Below, one piece after another: positions 36,250 to 46,178 of a stretch of DNA of 64,000 bases (the first letter of the stretch is position 1; each line of letters begins with the position of its first letter). This stretch comes from Pedobacter sp. ASV17 (GTDB taxonomy: Bacteria; Bacteroidota; Bacteroidia; Sphingobacteriales; Sphingobacteriaceae): contig NZ_JAELTX010000005.1 in assembly GCF_016429065.1 (NCBI RefSeq), positions 1 through 64,000 on the forward strand, given 5' to 3'. A model generated the notes under the pieces. The model was given only the letters and a program-made list of their open reading frames with translations, did no database searches and was not told the DNA's origin. The position numbers were made by a program, and so were the translations under genes.

Positions 36250-37431
36250 TTAAGCCATCGCAGGAATCTCACCTACAATCACCTTATCTTCTTTTTTAAC
36301 GCTACTACCATTTTCTTCTACATCTCTACTCACACTCAGGATAATGCCAAACGCAATACTGGTAAATATCATGGAAGTTCCTCCCATACTTACCAAAGGC
36401 AAAGGCACCCCTGTTACAGGCCCCAGTCCTACTGCTACCGCCATATTTGCAAAAGCTTGAATGGTTAAACTAAAGCTCAGGCCTGCAGCCAACAGCGCCC
36501 CAAATGCCTTGGGACTTCGGGTGACAATACGCACACACCGGTACAACAGCACCAAGTAAAGCACGATAATGGCTAAACCGCCTACCGTTCCATATTCCTC
36601 AATAATAATGGCAAAAATGAAATCGGAATATGGATGCGGTAAGAAGTTTCGTTCAGTACTGTTGCCAGGTCCTTTTCCTAGCACGCCGCCAGTAGCCAAT
36701 GCAATTTTAGCATGGTCAGACTGGTATGTCTTATCTGAGTGCTGTAACTCTGGATGTAAAAATGAGCTGATACGTGATTTGTACGTTTCTCTACGTGGGC
36801 CTAAAAACACCACAAAAAGCAATAATACCAAACCACCAGCACAAACTGTCAATATTTGTTTAATACTAATACGGCCAATAATCAACAGCAAAATACTTAC
36901 GCCAAATAGCATCAGCGCTGTGGACAAGTTGGCTAACGCAATGAGGATAAACACCACGCAAACGGACCCCATGATAGGCAAGAACGCTTGTCTTACATCT
37001 TTGATATTCTCCTGCTTACGGGTCAACATCCTAGCTAAAAACGTAATTAAAGCCAATTTAGCCAAATCGGAAGTTTGAAACGTAAGGTTAATCACAGGGA
37101 TTTTCACCCAACGTGAAGCCTCATTTAACGATTGTCCGAAAACCAACGTATATAGCAATAGCGGCAAGGTAACAATCATCAAAATTTTGGAAATACCTGC
37201 GTAGTACTTATAGTCAAGCAAATGGGCAATGTAAATCATGGCAATGCCCAGCAACACGAAAATTACGTGCTTGTACAACAGGTATTTTTCTACCGTAACG
37301 CCTTTTTTATAGGCAATAGCTCCAGTAGCACTATACACCGCCATAATGGAAACCATGGACAACAGGATGATGATGATCCAGATCCAACGGTCGCCTTTGG
37401 TACGTTCTAAAAGTGCGTTGATGTTAAACAT
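36250..37431 (-). CDS. ftsW: SEDS-family peptidoglycan glycosyltransferase FtsW
   Basis: 393 aa polytopic membrane protein, about nine or ten TM helices. The SEDS signature stretch is present: HPYSDFIFAIIIEEYGTVGG and, near the end, NMAVAVGLGPVTGVPLPLVSMGGTSM. It polymerises glycan strands at the septum with FtsI. Position between murD and murG supports FtsW rather than RodA. Confidence 0.95.
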   Translation of the reverse strand: MFNINALLERTKGDRWIWIIIILLSMVSIMAVYSATGAIAYKKGVTVEKYLLYKHVIFVLLGIAMIYIAHLLDYKYYAGISKILMIVTLPLLLYTLVFGQSLNEASRWVKIPVINLTFQTSDLAKLALITFLARMLTRKQENIKDVRQAFLPIMGSVCVVFILIALANLSTALMLFGVSILLLIIGRISIKQILTVCAGGLVLLLFVVFLGPRRETYKSRISSFLHPELQHSDKTYQSDHAKIALATGGVLGKGPGNSTERNFLPHPYSDFIFAIIIEEYGTVGGLAIIVLYLVLLYRCVRIVTRSPKAFGALLAAGLSFSLTIQAFANMAVAVGLGPVTGVPLPLVSMGGTSMIFTSIAFGIILSVSRDVEENGSSVKKEDKVIVGEIPAMA

Positions 37432-37448
37432 TTTTATTCCTTATTTAG

Positions 37449-37525
37449 TTGATTACACAGATTTTGCGATTTCACCTATTGTTACTCTTATTTTTTACCA
37501 CCTAAGACACCTTAGGTCATTTAAG
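37449..37525. repeat. Spacer direct repeat, copy 1
   Basis: TTGATTACACAGATTTTGCG, then GATTTCACC, then a CCTAAG-ACAC-CTTAGG stem and GTCATTT. The 77-bp copy is repeated at 37623-37698 in the same orientation. Confidence 0.85.
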
Positions 37526-37622
37526 TTTTATTTCTTCTATTTTAGTCTTTCAGCTTTGGTCTTTCCATCCCAACTAATCTGGGTTTCACTATACTCAACT
37601 TTTACTTTATTTTTTTCTTCGG

Positions 37623-37698
37623 TTGATTACACAGATTTTGCGATTTCACCGATTGTTTCTCTTGTTTTTCACCGCCTAAGACACCTTAGGTCATTTTA
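37623..37698. repeat. Spacer direct repeat, copy 2
   Basis: Near-identical to copy 1 with a few substitutions; it includes the same CCTAAG/CTTAGG stem. A decayed third copy is visible at about 39176-39232 between murD and mraY. Confidence 0.85.
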
Positions 37699-37711
37699 GC
37701 TCTTAACTTCC

Positions 37712-39103
37712 TTATAGTTCTTTTACGGCAGCTTTAAACTGGTTACCGCGGTCTTCGTAATTTTTAAATAAATCAAAGCTTGCACAAGCTGGCGACAACA
37801 ACACCGTACTGCCCTTTTTAGCCAAATGATAAGCCACCTGTACCGCCTCTTCTGCTGAGAAAGTGTTCACAATTACTTCTACATCATCTTCAAAAGCTTC
37901 GTGGATACGTTTGTTGTCTTTACCCAAACAGATGATAGCTTTTACTTTGCTTTTCACCAAGTCCTTTAGCATGGTATAATCGTTGCCTTTATCTACACCG
38001 CCCATAATCAACACTACATCGGTATTTACACTTTCCAATGCATACCATGTTGAGTTTACGTTTGTTGCTTTTGAATCGTTGATATAAGTCACATCCGATA
38101 TTTTGGCCACAAACTCTAACCTGTGATCAATATTCTTGAAATCACCCATGCTTTCGCGGATAGTTTCGTTACGTAACTCCAATACTTTTGCAACGATACC
38201 TGAAGCCATTGAGTTGTAAATGTTGTGCTTACCTTGTAAGGCTAGATCCGAAATTGACATGGTTAGTTTGTTGTTTAATTGTGTGTTGATATAAATTGTA
38301 TTCTCTTCTAAATAGGCTCCAGGTTCCACTCTTTCAATAATGGAAAAAGGATACTGCTTGGCTTGTATGTTTACAGCCTGTAAGGCCTTCTTTGTTTCTT
38401 CGTCATCGGCACAGTACACAAAAACATCTGCGGCCGTCTGGTTTTGCACAATCCGCATCTTTGAGGCGGCGTAATTCTCAATTTTGTAATCGTACCTATC
38501 TAAATGATCAGGTGTGATATTTAATAAAACAGCGATATCAGCTTTAAACTCGTACATATCATCCAACATAAAGCTGGATATCTCGAGCACATACCAATCG
38601 TAATTCTGATCAGCCACCTGTGCTGCGAAACTATGGCCAATATTTCCCGCCAAGCCTACGTTCAATCCTGCTTTTTTAAGGATATGATAGGTCAACATAC
38701 TGGTGGTCGACTTGCCATTTGAACCTGTAATGCAAATGGTTTTTGCTGAAGTATATCGCTTTGCAAATTCAATTTCCGAAATCACAGAAATTCCTTTCTC
38801 CACCAATGCTTTCACGATAGGCGCCTTTGGAGGAATACCTGGACTTTTCACTACTTCCACAGCGTTTAAAATCAATGCTTCGGTATGTTGATTTTCCTCA
38901 AAAGGAATGTTCATTCCCTGCAAATCGGATTTATAAGCATCTGCAATACTTCCAAAATCAGACACAAAAACATCAAAACCTTGCTTTTGCGCTAGTTTAG
39001 CAGCTCCTACTCCACTTTCGCCTGCACCCAAAATAACTACACGCGAACCTGCCGCCATTGCTGACTTGGTGCTACTTGGTGATATGTTATTATTTGAGTC
39101 CAT
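37712..39103 (-). CDS. murD: UDP-N-acetylmuramoylalanine--D-glutamate ligase
   Basis: 463 aa Mur ligase adding D-Glu. An N-terminal Rossmann motif VVILGAGESGVGAAKLA is at about 22-38, the ATP loop GSNGKSTTS at 127-135, and the central domain has LNITPDHLDRY. The C-terminal part has LIMGGVDKGNDY and ends with SPACASFDLFKNYEDRGNQF, the MurD signature. Upstream and downstream spacers are unusually long for a dcw cluster and carry repeats. Confidence 0.97.
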   Translation of the reverse strand: MDSNNNISPSSTKSAMAAGSRVVILGAGESGVGAAKLAQKQGFDVFVSDFGSIADAYKSDLQGMNIPFEENQHTEALILNAVEVVKSPGIPPKAPIVKALVEKGISVISEIEFAKRYTSAKTICITGSNGKSTTSMLTYHILKKAGLNVGLAGNIGHSFAAQVADQNYDWYVLEISSFMLDDMYEFKADIAVLLNITPDHLDRYDYKIENYAASKMRIVQNQTAADVFVYCADDEETKKALQAVNIQAKQYPFSIIERVEPGAYLEENTIYINTQLNNKLTMSISDLALQGKHNIYNSMASGIVAKVLELRNETIRESMGDFKNIDHRLEFVAKISDVTYINDSKATNVNSTWYALESVNTDVVLIMGGVDKGNDYTMLKDLVKSKVKAIICLGKDNKRIHEAFEDDVEVIVNTFSAEEAVQVAYHLAKKGSTVLLSPACASFDLFKNYEDRGNQFKAAVKEL

Positions 39104-39240
39104 CTTTATTTTTTTAGTTTATTGGCTGGTTGGTTTTTTAGTTGTTTAGACCTTATCCCAAATTTTATTTTTTTTTAGTGATTTCACGGATTTAGCTTTT
39201 TTAAACACCTAAGACATTTTAGAACACCTTAGTACTTTTT

Positions 39241-39264
39241 AGTCTTCGACAAGCTCAGACTGAC
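39241..39264. repeat. Dispersed repeat A, copy in the murD-mraY spacer
   Basis: AGTCTTCGACAAGCTCAGAC followed by TGAC, identical to the core of the copies at 15182 and 15758. Confidence 0.8.
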
Positions 39265-39310
39265 AACTATGCTTTTTACTTCTTACTTTAAACTTTTTAC
39301 CCTAAACTTT

Positions 39311-40573
39311 CTATCTCAACTTCAGTGTTACAAAGGCGATAACCGCCAATAAAATTCCAATGATCCAAAAGCGGGTTACAATTTTAGCTTCGTGATAACC
39401 TTTCTTTTGATAATGGTGGTGCAATGGCGACATAAGGAAAATCCTTTTCCCTTCGCCAAAACGTTTCTTTGTATACTTGAAATAGGTTACCTGCAAGCTT
39501 ACCGACAAGACTTCTACCAAGAACACTCCACATATAATTGGAATCAATAATTCTTTTCTAATCATGATGGCGAAAACGGCAATGATACCACCAATGGTTA
39601 AACTACCCGTATCACCCATGAAAATTTGCGCAGGGTAGGAATTGTACCACAGAAAACCAATACAAGCCCCAACAAATGCACTGGCAAAAATGATGAGCTC
39701 GCCACTGTTGGGAATGTACATGATGTTCAGGTAGTCGGCAATGACCGTATTACCAGAAACGTAGGCAAATATCCCTAAGCTAATACCAATAATAGCGGAG
39801 GTACCAGTGGCCAAGCCGTCAATACCGTCGGTTAAATTGGCTCCATTGGAAACTGCCGTTACAATGATGATTACGAACGCCAAAAACACAATGAATGCAT
39901 ATTTCTCATACCCTTCACCTAAGAATTTTACCACTTTTGCGTAATCAAATTCGTTGTTTTTGTAAAAAGGAATATTGGTTTTCGTCGATTTTACATCTTG
40001 TGTATAGTAGTAGGCTTCGCCTTTTTTACGCAACACCATTGGTGCAGCACTTTGTACCTTAGCTGTGTCTATCTTAGTCGTTTCATCAACGGTTTGGCGA
40101 ACTACAATATTTGGATGGAAATACATGGTAAGTCCAACGATAATTGCCAAACCTACTTGTCCAACCACCTTAAAACGACCCGCTAAACCTTCTTTATTTT
40201 TTTTGAAAACCTTGATATAGTCATCCAAGAAACCGATTGCCCCCATCCACAAAGTGGTTACGATCATCAAAATCACGTAGATATTGGTAATGTTGGCGAA
40301 CAAAATGGTTGGAATTAAAATACCCATCAAAATCATGACACCACCCATGGTAGGCGTACCTTGTTTTTGCATCTGTCCTTCTAAACCTAGGTTACGAACA
40401 GTCTCACCTACCTGTTTAAGACGTAGGTAATCAATAATTCTTCGTCCGTATACCGTGGTGATAATCAGCGAAAGAATAATAGACAACGATGACCTGAAGG
40501 TAAGATATTGGAACAACCTCAGCCCTGGGAAATCGTAGTGTTTATGTAGATATTCGAATAATAAATATAACAT
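39311..40573 (-). CDS. mraY: Phospho-N-acetylmuramoyl-pentapeptide transferase MraY
   Basis: 420 aa polytopic enzyme that makes lipid I. Family motifs: GTPTMGG near 73, [16 protein letters not shown] near 137, [12 protein letters not shown] near 250 and [14 protein letters not shown] near the end. A ~55-residue polar insertion (about 180-235; [19 protein letters not shown]..., [12 protein letters not shown]) between TM helices makes it longer than the ~360-residue E. coli enzyme. Its ATG shares one base with the murE stop (TAATG), so the two are coupled. Confidence 0.96.
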   Translation of the reverse strand: MLYLLFEYLHKHYDFPGLRLFQYLTFRSSLSIILSLIITTVYGRRIIDYLRLKQVGETVRNLGLEGQMQKQGTPTMGGVMILMGILIPTILFANITNIYVILMIVTTLWMGAIGFLDDYIKVFKKNKEGLAGRFKVVGQVGLAIIVGLTMYFHPNIVVRQTVDETTKIDTAKVQSAAPMVLRKKGEAYYYTQDVKSTKTNIPFYKNNEFDYAKVVKFLGEGYEKYAFIVFLAFVIIIVTAVSNGANLTDGIDGLATGTSAIIGISLGIFAYVSGNTVIADYLNIMYIPNSGELIIFASAFVGACIGFLWYNSYPAQIFMGDTGSLTIGGIIAVFAIMIRKELLIPIICGVFLVEVLSVSLQVTYFKYTKKRFGEGKRIFLMSPLHHHYQKKGYHEAKIVTRFWIIGILLAVIAFVTLKLR

Positions 40574-42030
40574 TAGCTGATTTGATTTAATTGTTCGTTA
40601 ATGATTTCCTTATCATCAAAATGATGTCTTACACCATTGATTTCTTGGTATTTCTCGTGCCCTTTACCTGCAATCAAGATAATATCTCCAGGTTGTGCCA
40701 AATGACAAGCAGTCTTAATTGCTTCTCTCCTATCTAAAATACTGATGGTCTTACGTTGGTTAGTTGGCGAAACACCAGCCTCCATATCTTTAATTATTGC
40801 TTGCGGATCTTCGGTCCTCGGATTATCGGAAGTTAAAATCACTTTATCGCTCCAATCACAAGCCACTTGGGCCATCACCGGGCGTTTAGTTTTATCTCTA
40901 TCTCCACCGCATCCAATTACTGTAATGACTTGCTCCGTTCCTTTCCTGATGTTAGCAATGGTGCTCAATACATTTTGTACTGCATCTGGTGTGTGCGCAT
41001 AGTCTACAATTCCTACAATGCCCGTTTTAGAAACGATGTAATCGAAACGACCCTCGGCGCCTGAAAGTGCACTTAAAGTAGTCAACACTTTCAACTTATC
41101 TTGCTCTAGCAATACCGCTGTAGCATAAGCAGCTAACAAATTATAGGCATTAAAAGAACCTACCATTTTGAAAAAAACATCGGTTTGGTCTATTTCTAAA
41201 TGCAGGCCACTAAATTTATTTTCAATCACCTTTGCTTTAAAATCAGCCATCTGTTTTAAAGCATAAGTCTTTTTGTATGCCTTGGTATTTTGCAACATCA
41301 CCATTCCGTTTTTATCATCGGTGTTGGTTAAGGCAAAAGCCGATTTTGGCAAGGTGTCAAAAAACTGCTTCTTCGCTTTTAAATAATTATCGAAGGTTTT
41401 ATGAAAATCTAAATGATCGTGAGTGATATTTGAGAATACCGCTCCTGCAAAAGTCAAACCCGAAATGCGGTGTTGTGCTACTGCATGGGAGCTTACTTCC
41501 ATAAAGCAATATTCACAGCCTGCATCAACCATGTCCCTTAACAACTGATTTAAAGCAATTGGATTTGGGGTGGTGTGCGTGGCAGGCACCACTTTATCTT
41601 TAATCTGATTTTGAACGGTAGAAATTAAACCTGTATCGTAGCTTAAACCACTAAATAATTGATACAATAACGTAGCGATGGTCGTTTTTCCGTTAGTGCC
41701 CGTAATACCTACCAATTTTAATTCAGCAGATGGATTGCCGTAAAAATTACAAGCAATAATTCCAAGTGCTTCTGAAGAGTCGGCAACTTGTACATAGGTT
41801 ACTGATTCGTTCAATTGAACAGGCAACTCCTCACACACAATCACGCTTGCACCCGCCGCAATGGTTTGCTCAATAAATTGATGACCATCCACCGCTGTAC
41901 CTCTAATGGCAAAGAACAAGGTTCCAGGATTCACCAAACGAGAATCAAAAGCCAAGGCCGCTACCTCTACCTGAGGCAAACCTTTTAAGCTATTAATCGA
42001 AACTCCGTAAAGTAAATCTTGTAAATTCAT
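40573..42030 (-). CDS. murE: UDP-MurNAc-tripeptide synthetase, meso-DAP type
   Basis: 485 aa Mur ligase adding the third stem residue. ATP loop GTNGKTT at 111-117; carbamylated-lysine region [13 protein letters not shown]. The C-terminal SDNPRTEDP motif is the DNPR signature of meso-diaminopimelate-adding enzymes, in line with dapA in the window. Downstream mraY overlaps by one base. A 61-bp spacer with an AATTAG repeat lies before it, toward ftsI. Confidence 0.96.
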   Translation of the reverse strand: MNLQDLLYGVSINSLKGLPQVEVAALAFDSRLVNPGTLFFAIRGTAVDGHQFIEQTIAAGASVIVCEELPVQLNESVTYVQVADSSEALGIIACNFYGNPSAELKLVGITGTNGKTTIATLLYQLFSGLSYDTGLISTVQNQIKDKVVPATHTTPNPIALNQLLRDMVDAGCEYCFMEVSSHAVAQHRISGLTFAGAVFSNITHDHLDFHKTFDNYLKAKKQFFDTLPKSAFALTNTDDKNGMVMLQNTKAYKKTYALKQMADFKAKVIENKFSGLHLEIDQTDVFFKMVGSFNAYNLLAAYATAVLLEQDKLKVLTTLSALSGAEGRFDYIVSKTGIVGIVDYAHTPDAVQNVLSTIANIRKGTEQVITVIGCGGDRDKTKRPVMAQVACDWSDKVILTSDNPRTEDPQAIIKDMEAGVSPTNQRKTISILDRREAIKTACHLAQPGDIILIAGKGHEKYQEINGVRHHFDDKEIINEQLNQIS

Positions 42031-42052
42031 TTTTTCTAATTAACTGATGCGA

Positions 42053-42074
42053 CAATTAGCTAATTGGCTAATTA
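42053..42074. repeat. CAATTAGCTAATTGGCTAAT repeat, spacer copy
   Basis: In the ftsI-murE spacer; inverted-repeat AT text of the same family as 36160-36178. Confidence 0.5.
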
Positions 42075-42091
42075 CCACATTATCAAATTCA

Positions 42092-44197
42092 CTACTGCAA
42101 CAATATCTCCACCATTAAGCCTTTTCCTATCTTGCTTCCTGCTTGAATAGATTGGCTAACCACCTTACCACTTCCTTTTACACGGGCTTTTAAACCCACA
42201 TTTCCTAGTAAAAACATGGCATCTTTTAATCCCATACCATTTACATTTGGCATTATTCCTTTTACGGGCGTGTTCTCTTCGTAAGCCACGCCGTTATTGG
42301 TATCAACCGAGTTAAAATATTCTGACTTAGCAGCATAAAGTGCCTTTACACCAAAAGCATTGTACACTTTTTTGGTGGCCTGGCTTTGTCCAGCTTTTGC
42401 TTCTGGAGCAACTGTGTTTCCAGCAAAATGCTCTTCCACCTTGTTATACATATTCACATCGCTGGCATAAATACGATCGGCCACTTCTCTAAATACTGGT
42501 CCCGAAACCAATGCACCATAGTAAGCGCCTTTAGGATCATTAATCACCACGATCATGGAATATTTAGGTCTTTCAGCAGGAAAATAACCTACGAAAGAAG
42601 CTTGATATTGTCTTTTTGCCTTATAACCCAAATTAGCATCGGCCACCTGAGCAGTACCCGTTTTACCTGCTATCTTATACAATGGGTTGTATACAATTTG
42701 TTTACCACTACCATTGGTCACCACAGCTTCCAACATCACTTTCAGTTTGGAAAGGGTTTCATCAGAACAAACTTTTTCGTTCATCACTCTTGCCTTAAAC
42801 TGCTCAATAGGATTACCCAATCTTCTAATTTCTCTTACGAAAATTGGTGCTACCATTTTACCGTTATTGGCAATAGCATTGTATAGCGTTAACATCTTTA
42901 AAGGTGTTAACTGCATTTCATAACCATAAGCCATTTGGGGCAGGGTCATATTTTTGTTCCAACTTTTAAAAGTTTTTGGATTTTTAACGACTGGCTTGGC
43001 CTCTCCAGGGATTTGCAAACCAGTTAGCTCATTCAAATGCCAGTTATAAAGATGATCTGTAAACTGTTTTGGATTATCACGATAGTTGTTGTTTACCAAC
43101 TGCGCAATAGCAGAGTTAGAAGATTGCTCAAAAGCTCTTTTTACGGTAACTACACCTATACTTCCATGGGAATCCTTAATGGTGTGCCCACCGGGAAGCT
43201 TATAATTCTCGGTACCAATCAAAGTATTAGTATCCACCTTTTTATCGTCCAACAAAGCCATATAAGAAGCTAGCTTAAAGGTTGAACCTGGATCTTGATT
43301 ACCTGCAATGGCATAGTTAAACTGCTCTTTATAAACACCCTCTTCTACTTTTGTAAAATTGGCTACAGCCCTAATCTCACCCGTTTCTACCTCCATTACA
43401 ATTACACAACCATGGTGCGCCTGACTTTTAATCAATTGCTTTTCTAGCGCACTTTGTGCCAAATCCTGCATATTGATATCAATGGTAGAGATAATGTCGG
43501 CCCCATCTTTTGGCGCTACCTCTGCTTCGCTATTCACAGGAATCCAAACACCACCACTAATGCGTTGCATCAGCCTTCTTCCTGTTTCACCATTGATATA
43601 ATTACCATAAGCACCTTCTAAACCCACACCATTTTTTACATTTTCATTTTTGTAACCAATGGTACGTGCCGCCAAAGCTTTAAATGGCAAAATGCGTTTG
43701 TTCTTTTGGATAGCCATTAAGCCACCACTATGCTTACCTATATTATATAAAGGAAAAGCTCTAACGATTTTTAAGTCCTGATAAGAAACTTTACGTTTGA
43801 TGAGCACATAACGGGCGCTATCTTGCCTCGCTTTTCGCAAATAGCGAGAGTAGTCTTTTGCACTTTTATCTTTAAAAAAGGCAGACAGGTTCATCGCCAA
43901 CGAATCGACCTTTGAGTTGAAAACTTTATCATCCTGAATACCACCAGCAAACATATCCATCCTCAATTCGTACTCAGGCACAGAAGTGGCCAATAAGCTA
44001 CCATCTACAGAATAGATGTTGCCACGGGTAGCTTCTATATCAAATTCCTTGGTCGACAAACTATCAGCCATGGCCACCCACTTGTGACCCTGTCTAAATT
44101 GCACATCAATCAACCTAACGAAAACGGCAAGCGCAAAAAGCACAATTAGCCCGAAAGCTAAGTATACCCTCATTAATATGTTTGCCCTGATATTCAT
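42092..44197 (-). CDS. ftsI: Peptidoglycan D,D-transpeptidase FtsI (PBP3) with PASTA domain
   Basis: 701 aa class B penicillin-binding protein. One TM helix (about 9-30) is followed by the dimerisation domain (RGNIYSVDGSLLATS). Transpeptidase motifs: S305-T-F-K308, SSN 359-361 and K512-TGT. The C-terminal ~60 residues form a PASTA domain (GIMPNVNGMGLKDAMFLLGNVGLKA), unlike enterobacterial PBP3. Its ATG shares one base with the ftsL stop. It crosslinks septal peptidoglycan with FtsW. Confidence 0.96.
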   Translation of the reverse strand: MNIRANILMRVYLAFGLIVLFALAVFVRLIDVQFRQGHKWVAMADSLSTKEFDIEATRGNIYSVDGSLLATSVPEYELRMDMFAGGIQDDKVFNSKVDSLAMNLSAFFKDKSAKDYSRYLRKARQDSARYVLIKRKVSYQDLKIVRAFPLYNIGKHSGGLMAIQKNKRILPFKALAARTIGYKNENVKNGVGLEGAYGNYINGETGRRLMQRISGGVWIPVNSEAEVAPKDGADIISTIDINMQDLAQSALEKQLIKSQAHHGCVIVMEVETGEIRAVANFTKVEEGVYKEQFNYAIAGNQDPGSTFKLASYMALLDDKKVDTNTLIGTENYKLPGGHTIKDSHGSIGVVTVKRAFEQSSNSAIAQLVNNNYRDNPKQFTDHLYNWHLNELTGLQIPGEAKPVVKNPKTFKSWNKNMTLPQMAYGYEMQLTPLKMLTLYNAIANNGKMVAPIFVREIRRLGNPIEQFKARVMNEKVCSDETLSKLKVMLEAVVTNGSGKQIVYNPLYKIAGKTGTAQVADANLGYKAKRQYQASFVGYFPAERPKYSMIVVINDPKGAYYGALVSGPVFREVADRIYASDVNMYNKVEEHFAGNTVAPEAKAGQSQATKKVYNAFGVKALYAAKSEYFNSVDTNNGVAYEENTPVKGIMPNVNGMGLKDAMFLLGNVGLKARVKGSGKVVSQSIQAGSKIGKGLMVEILLQ

Positions 44198-44607
44198 TAT
44201 TTAACTTCTACTACTATTTTTTTTGGTGGCTCTATCAATTCCTTTAAACCAAGCGTATCAACCTTCTTAGCCACCTCGGTCATTTTACTCTTAAACATTA
44301 AATCAGCTTTTAGCGATTTATATTCCCAGCTCAACTCCTTCACCTCTTTACTTAAACCATCTATATTCCTTATGTTCTTTACTGCCATATGGCTATTGGC
44401 AATGTAAATCATGCCCAACACACACAGAAAAGTTAAATAAGGCAACATATCCGTTGCTGTTTCTTTCGAAACCGCCCCCTCAACAAACAGCTTCCTAAAA
44501 AAAGCCGTAGCACTTCCTTCTTTTACCGGCCCCTTTAATCTCGGCTCCTCTTGCGGCTCAATAGGTTCATCTTCCGGTTCTTCCGCTTTTACCCTAAATT
44601 GATTCAT
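44197..44607 (-). CDS. ftsL: FtsL-like cell division protein
   Basis: 136 aa. A charged cytoplasmic N-terminus (about 1-53, Glu/Pro-rich) is followed by one TM helix (ATDMLPYLTFLCVLGMIYIANSHM, about 53-76) and a short predicted coiled coil (VKNIRNIDGLSKEVKELSWEYKSLKADLMF). That is the FtsL plan. Sequence identity across phyla is low, so position between rsmH and ftsI is the strong evidence. Overlaps rsmH by 4 bp and ftsI by 1. Confidence 0.85.
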   Translation of the reverse strand: MNQFRVKAEEPEDEPIEPQEEPRLKGPVKEGSATAFFRKLFVEGAVSKETATDMLPYLTFLCVLGMIYIANSHMAVKNIRNIDGLSKEVKELSWEYKSLKADLMFKSKMTEVAKKVDTLGLKELIEPPKKIVVEVK

Positions 44608-45509
44608 AGTTTTTCTCCTATCCTCAATTTCGCACTACGAGCCCTGTTATTACGAGCCACCTCCTCTTCATCAGCTACAATTGCCTTTCTAGTAATTACA
44701 TTGAATGGCTTTTGGTCATTTCCAAAAAAGTCCTTCTCTACTTCTCCTCTAAATTTACCTTTGGCGAGAAAATTCTTAACTGGTCTATCTTCCAACGAAT
44801 GATAAGACATCACCACCAAACGACCTCCAGGCTTCAACACATCAGCACACTGCTCCAAGAAACGCTCCAGCACTTCAATCTCCGCATTCACTTCAATACG
44901 CAGCGCCTGAAAAACCTGAGCCATATATTTATTCTCTTTCCCACGGGGGATATGAGCCGCAATCACACTTTTAAAATCAGCCAGGGTTTGTATCGGATTT
45001 TCCAAACGCGAAGTCACAATTGTTCTTGCCAACGATTTGGCATTTTGCACCTCGCCATACAAACCAAATATCTTATGCAAATCTTCCTCCGCATAAGTAT
45101 TGAGCACTATCGCCGCCGTTAATGGACGCTGCTGATCCATGCGCATATCCAAATCCGCATCAAAGCGGATAGAAAAACCACGCTCAGGCTCATTAAACTG
45201 ATGTGACGAAACACCCAAATCAGCCAATATGCCATCCACCTGCTTATAACCTAGCAAACGAAGGTTATTTTTTAAGTAGCCAAAATTTTGATCCACAAAA
45301 CGAAAACGAGGATCATCAATTTTATTTCTTTGCGCATCAGGATCTTGATCAAAAGCGATCAACACTCCCTTATCATTCAAATGCTTTAAAATTTCTCGAG
45401 AATGCCCCCCGCCACCAAAAGTCACATCCACATACACCCCATCAGGCTTGATAGCCAACCCCTCAATGCACTCTTGCAACAACACGGGAACATGGTAATT
45501 ATTCTCCAT
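44604..45509 (-). CDS. rsmH: 16S rRNA (cytosine(1402)-N4)-methyltransferase
   Basis: 301 aa SAM-dependent enzyme methylating C1402 of 16S rRNA. N-terminal HVPVLLQECIEGL and motif I VDVTFGGGGHSREIL; ILADLGVSSHQFNEPERGFSIR and the C-terminal GGRLVVMSYHSLEDRPVKNF are RsmH signatures. Start overlaps mraZ by 11 bp. Confidence 0.97.
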   Translation of the reverse strand: MENNYHVPVLLQECIEGLAIKPDGVYVDVTFGGGGHSREILKHLNDKGVLIAFDQDPDAQRNKIDDPRFRFVDQNFGYLKNNLRLLGYKQVDGILADLGVSSHQFNEPERGFSIRFDADLDMRMDQQRPLTAAIVLNTYAEEDLHKIFGLYGEVQNAKSLARTIVTSRLENPIQTLADFKSVIAAHIPRGKENKYMAQVFQALRIEVNAEIEVLERFLEQCADVLKPGGRLVVMSYHSLEDRPVKNFLAKGKFRGEVEKDFFGNDQKPFNVITRKAIVADEEEVARNNRARSAKLRIGEKL

Positions 45510-45969
45510 CTGCGCCTCCTTTATGCTTACCGCCCATCACTTCTTCCGCTAATGCGGCGAAGTTTTCAGGAACGTCATCAAACAAATTATCGTAAGCTTT
45601 TTTATCCCACACCTCTATCTTATCTAATTGGCAAGCCAACACTATATCCGATTCCATGCCCGCATATTCAACCAATGTTTTCGGCAGGAGCACACGCCCC
45701 GCAGCATCTAACGACAAAGGCATTGCCCCACGCTGAAACGCCCTCACAAACTCACGGTTTTTACGCTCGAACATATTGAGCTTACTTAGCTCGGCCACTG
45801 TTTCATCCCAAACTTTTTTAGGATAAATAACCAAATTCCTCTCGAATCCTCGATTCACAACCAAGCCATCTCGCTCTACATCAAGCAATTGCTTCTTCAG
45901 CAAAACAGGCACCATCAAGCGCCCTTTCGCATCCAATTTGCAATCAAATTCTCCGATGAGTTGGTTCAT
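45499..45969 (-). CDS. mraZ: Transcriptional regulator MraZ
   Basis: 156 aa, first gene of the dcw cluster. Two SpoVT/AbrB-like halves each have the DxKGR-type motif: LDAKGRLMVPV (about 12-22) and LDAAGRVLLPK. MraZ is a ring-shaped DNA-binding protein that represses its own operon through spaced direct repeats, and such repeats lie just upstream. Confidence 0.95.
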   Translation of the reverse strand: MNQLIGEFDCKLDAKGRLMVPVLLKKQLLDVERDGLVVNRGFERNLVIYPKKVWDETVAELSKLNMFERKNREFVRAFQRGAMPLSLDAAGRVLLPKTLVEYAGMESDIVLACQLDKIEVWDKKAYDNLFDDVPENFAALAEEVMGGKHKGGADGE

Positions 45970-45996
45970 TATAGTAGCTACACTTTTTATCTAGTG

Positions 45997-46039
45997 TAAA
46001 AGTAAGTCACTTCTACCACTTTTTACCACTTTTTACCAC
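45997..46039 (-). promoter_or_regulatory. MraZ operator and mraZ promoter
   Basis: Minus strand: GTGGTA three times at exactly 10-bp steps (46039-46034, 46029-46024, 46019-46014), then a TACTTTTA -7-like box (46004-45997), 28 bp before the mraZ ATG. The repeats cover the -33 zone, as expected for autorepression. A fourth GTGGTA-like word lies at about 46110 on the other strand. Confidence 0.75.
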
Positions 46040-46117
46040 AAAAAAGTTTTCAACATACATTTCTTCCCACCCGAACCCGCTTTTCAGTAATTTAAACAGA
46101 GATTTAAGGGTGGTAAA

Positions 46118-46155
46118 AAAAGAAAGCGGTCCCAACTTTAAAGTCGGGACCGCTT
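46118..46155 (-). terminator. Terminator of pgk
   Basis: Stem AAGCGGTCCC/GGGACCGCTT extended through ACTTTA/AAAGT, followed on the minus strand by TTTCTTTTTTT. It insulates the gap-pgk operon from the dcw promoter. Confidence 0.93.
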
Positions 46156-46178
46156 ATATACAACGAGTTAACCTCTAT

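Noticed and set aside
42386-42886. 166-codon plus-strand frame opposite ftsI
   Set aside because: Covers the transpeptidase KTGT region in the other strand; no domain.
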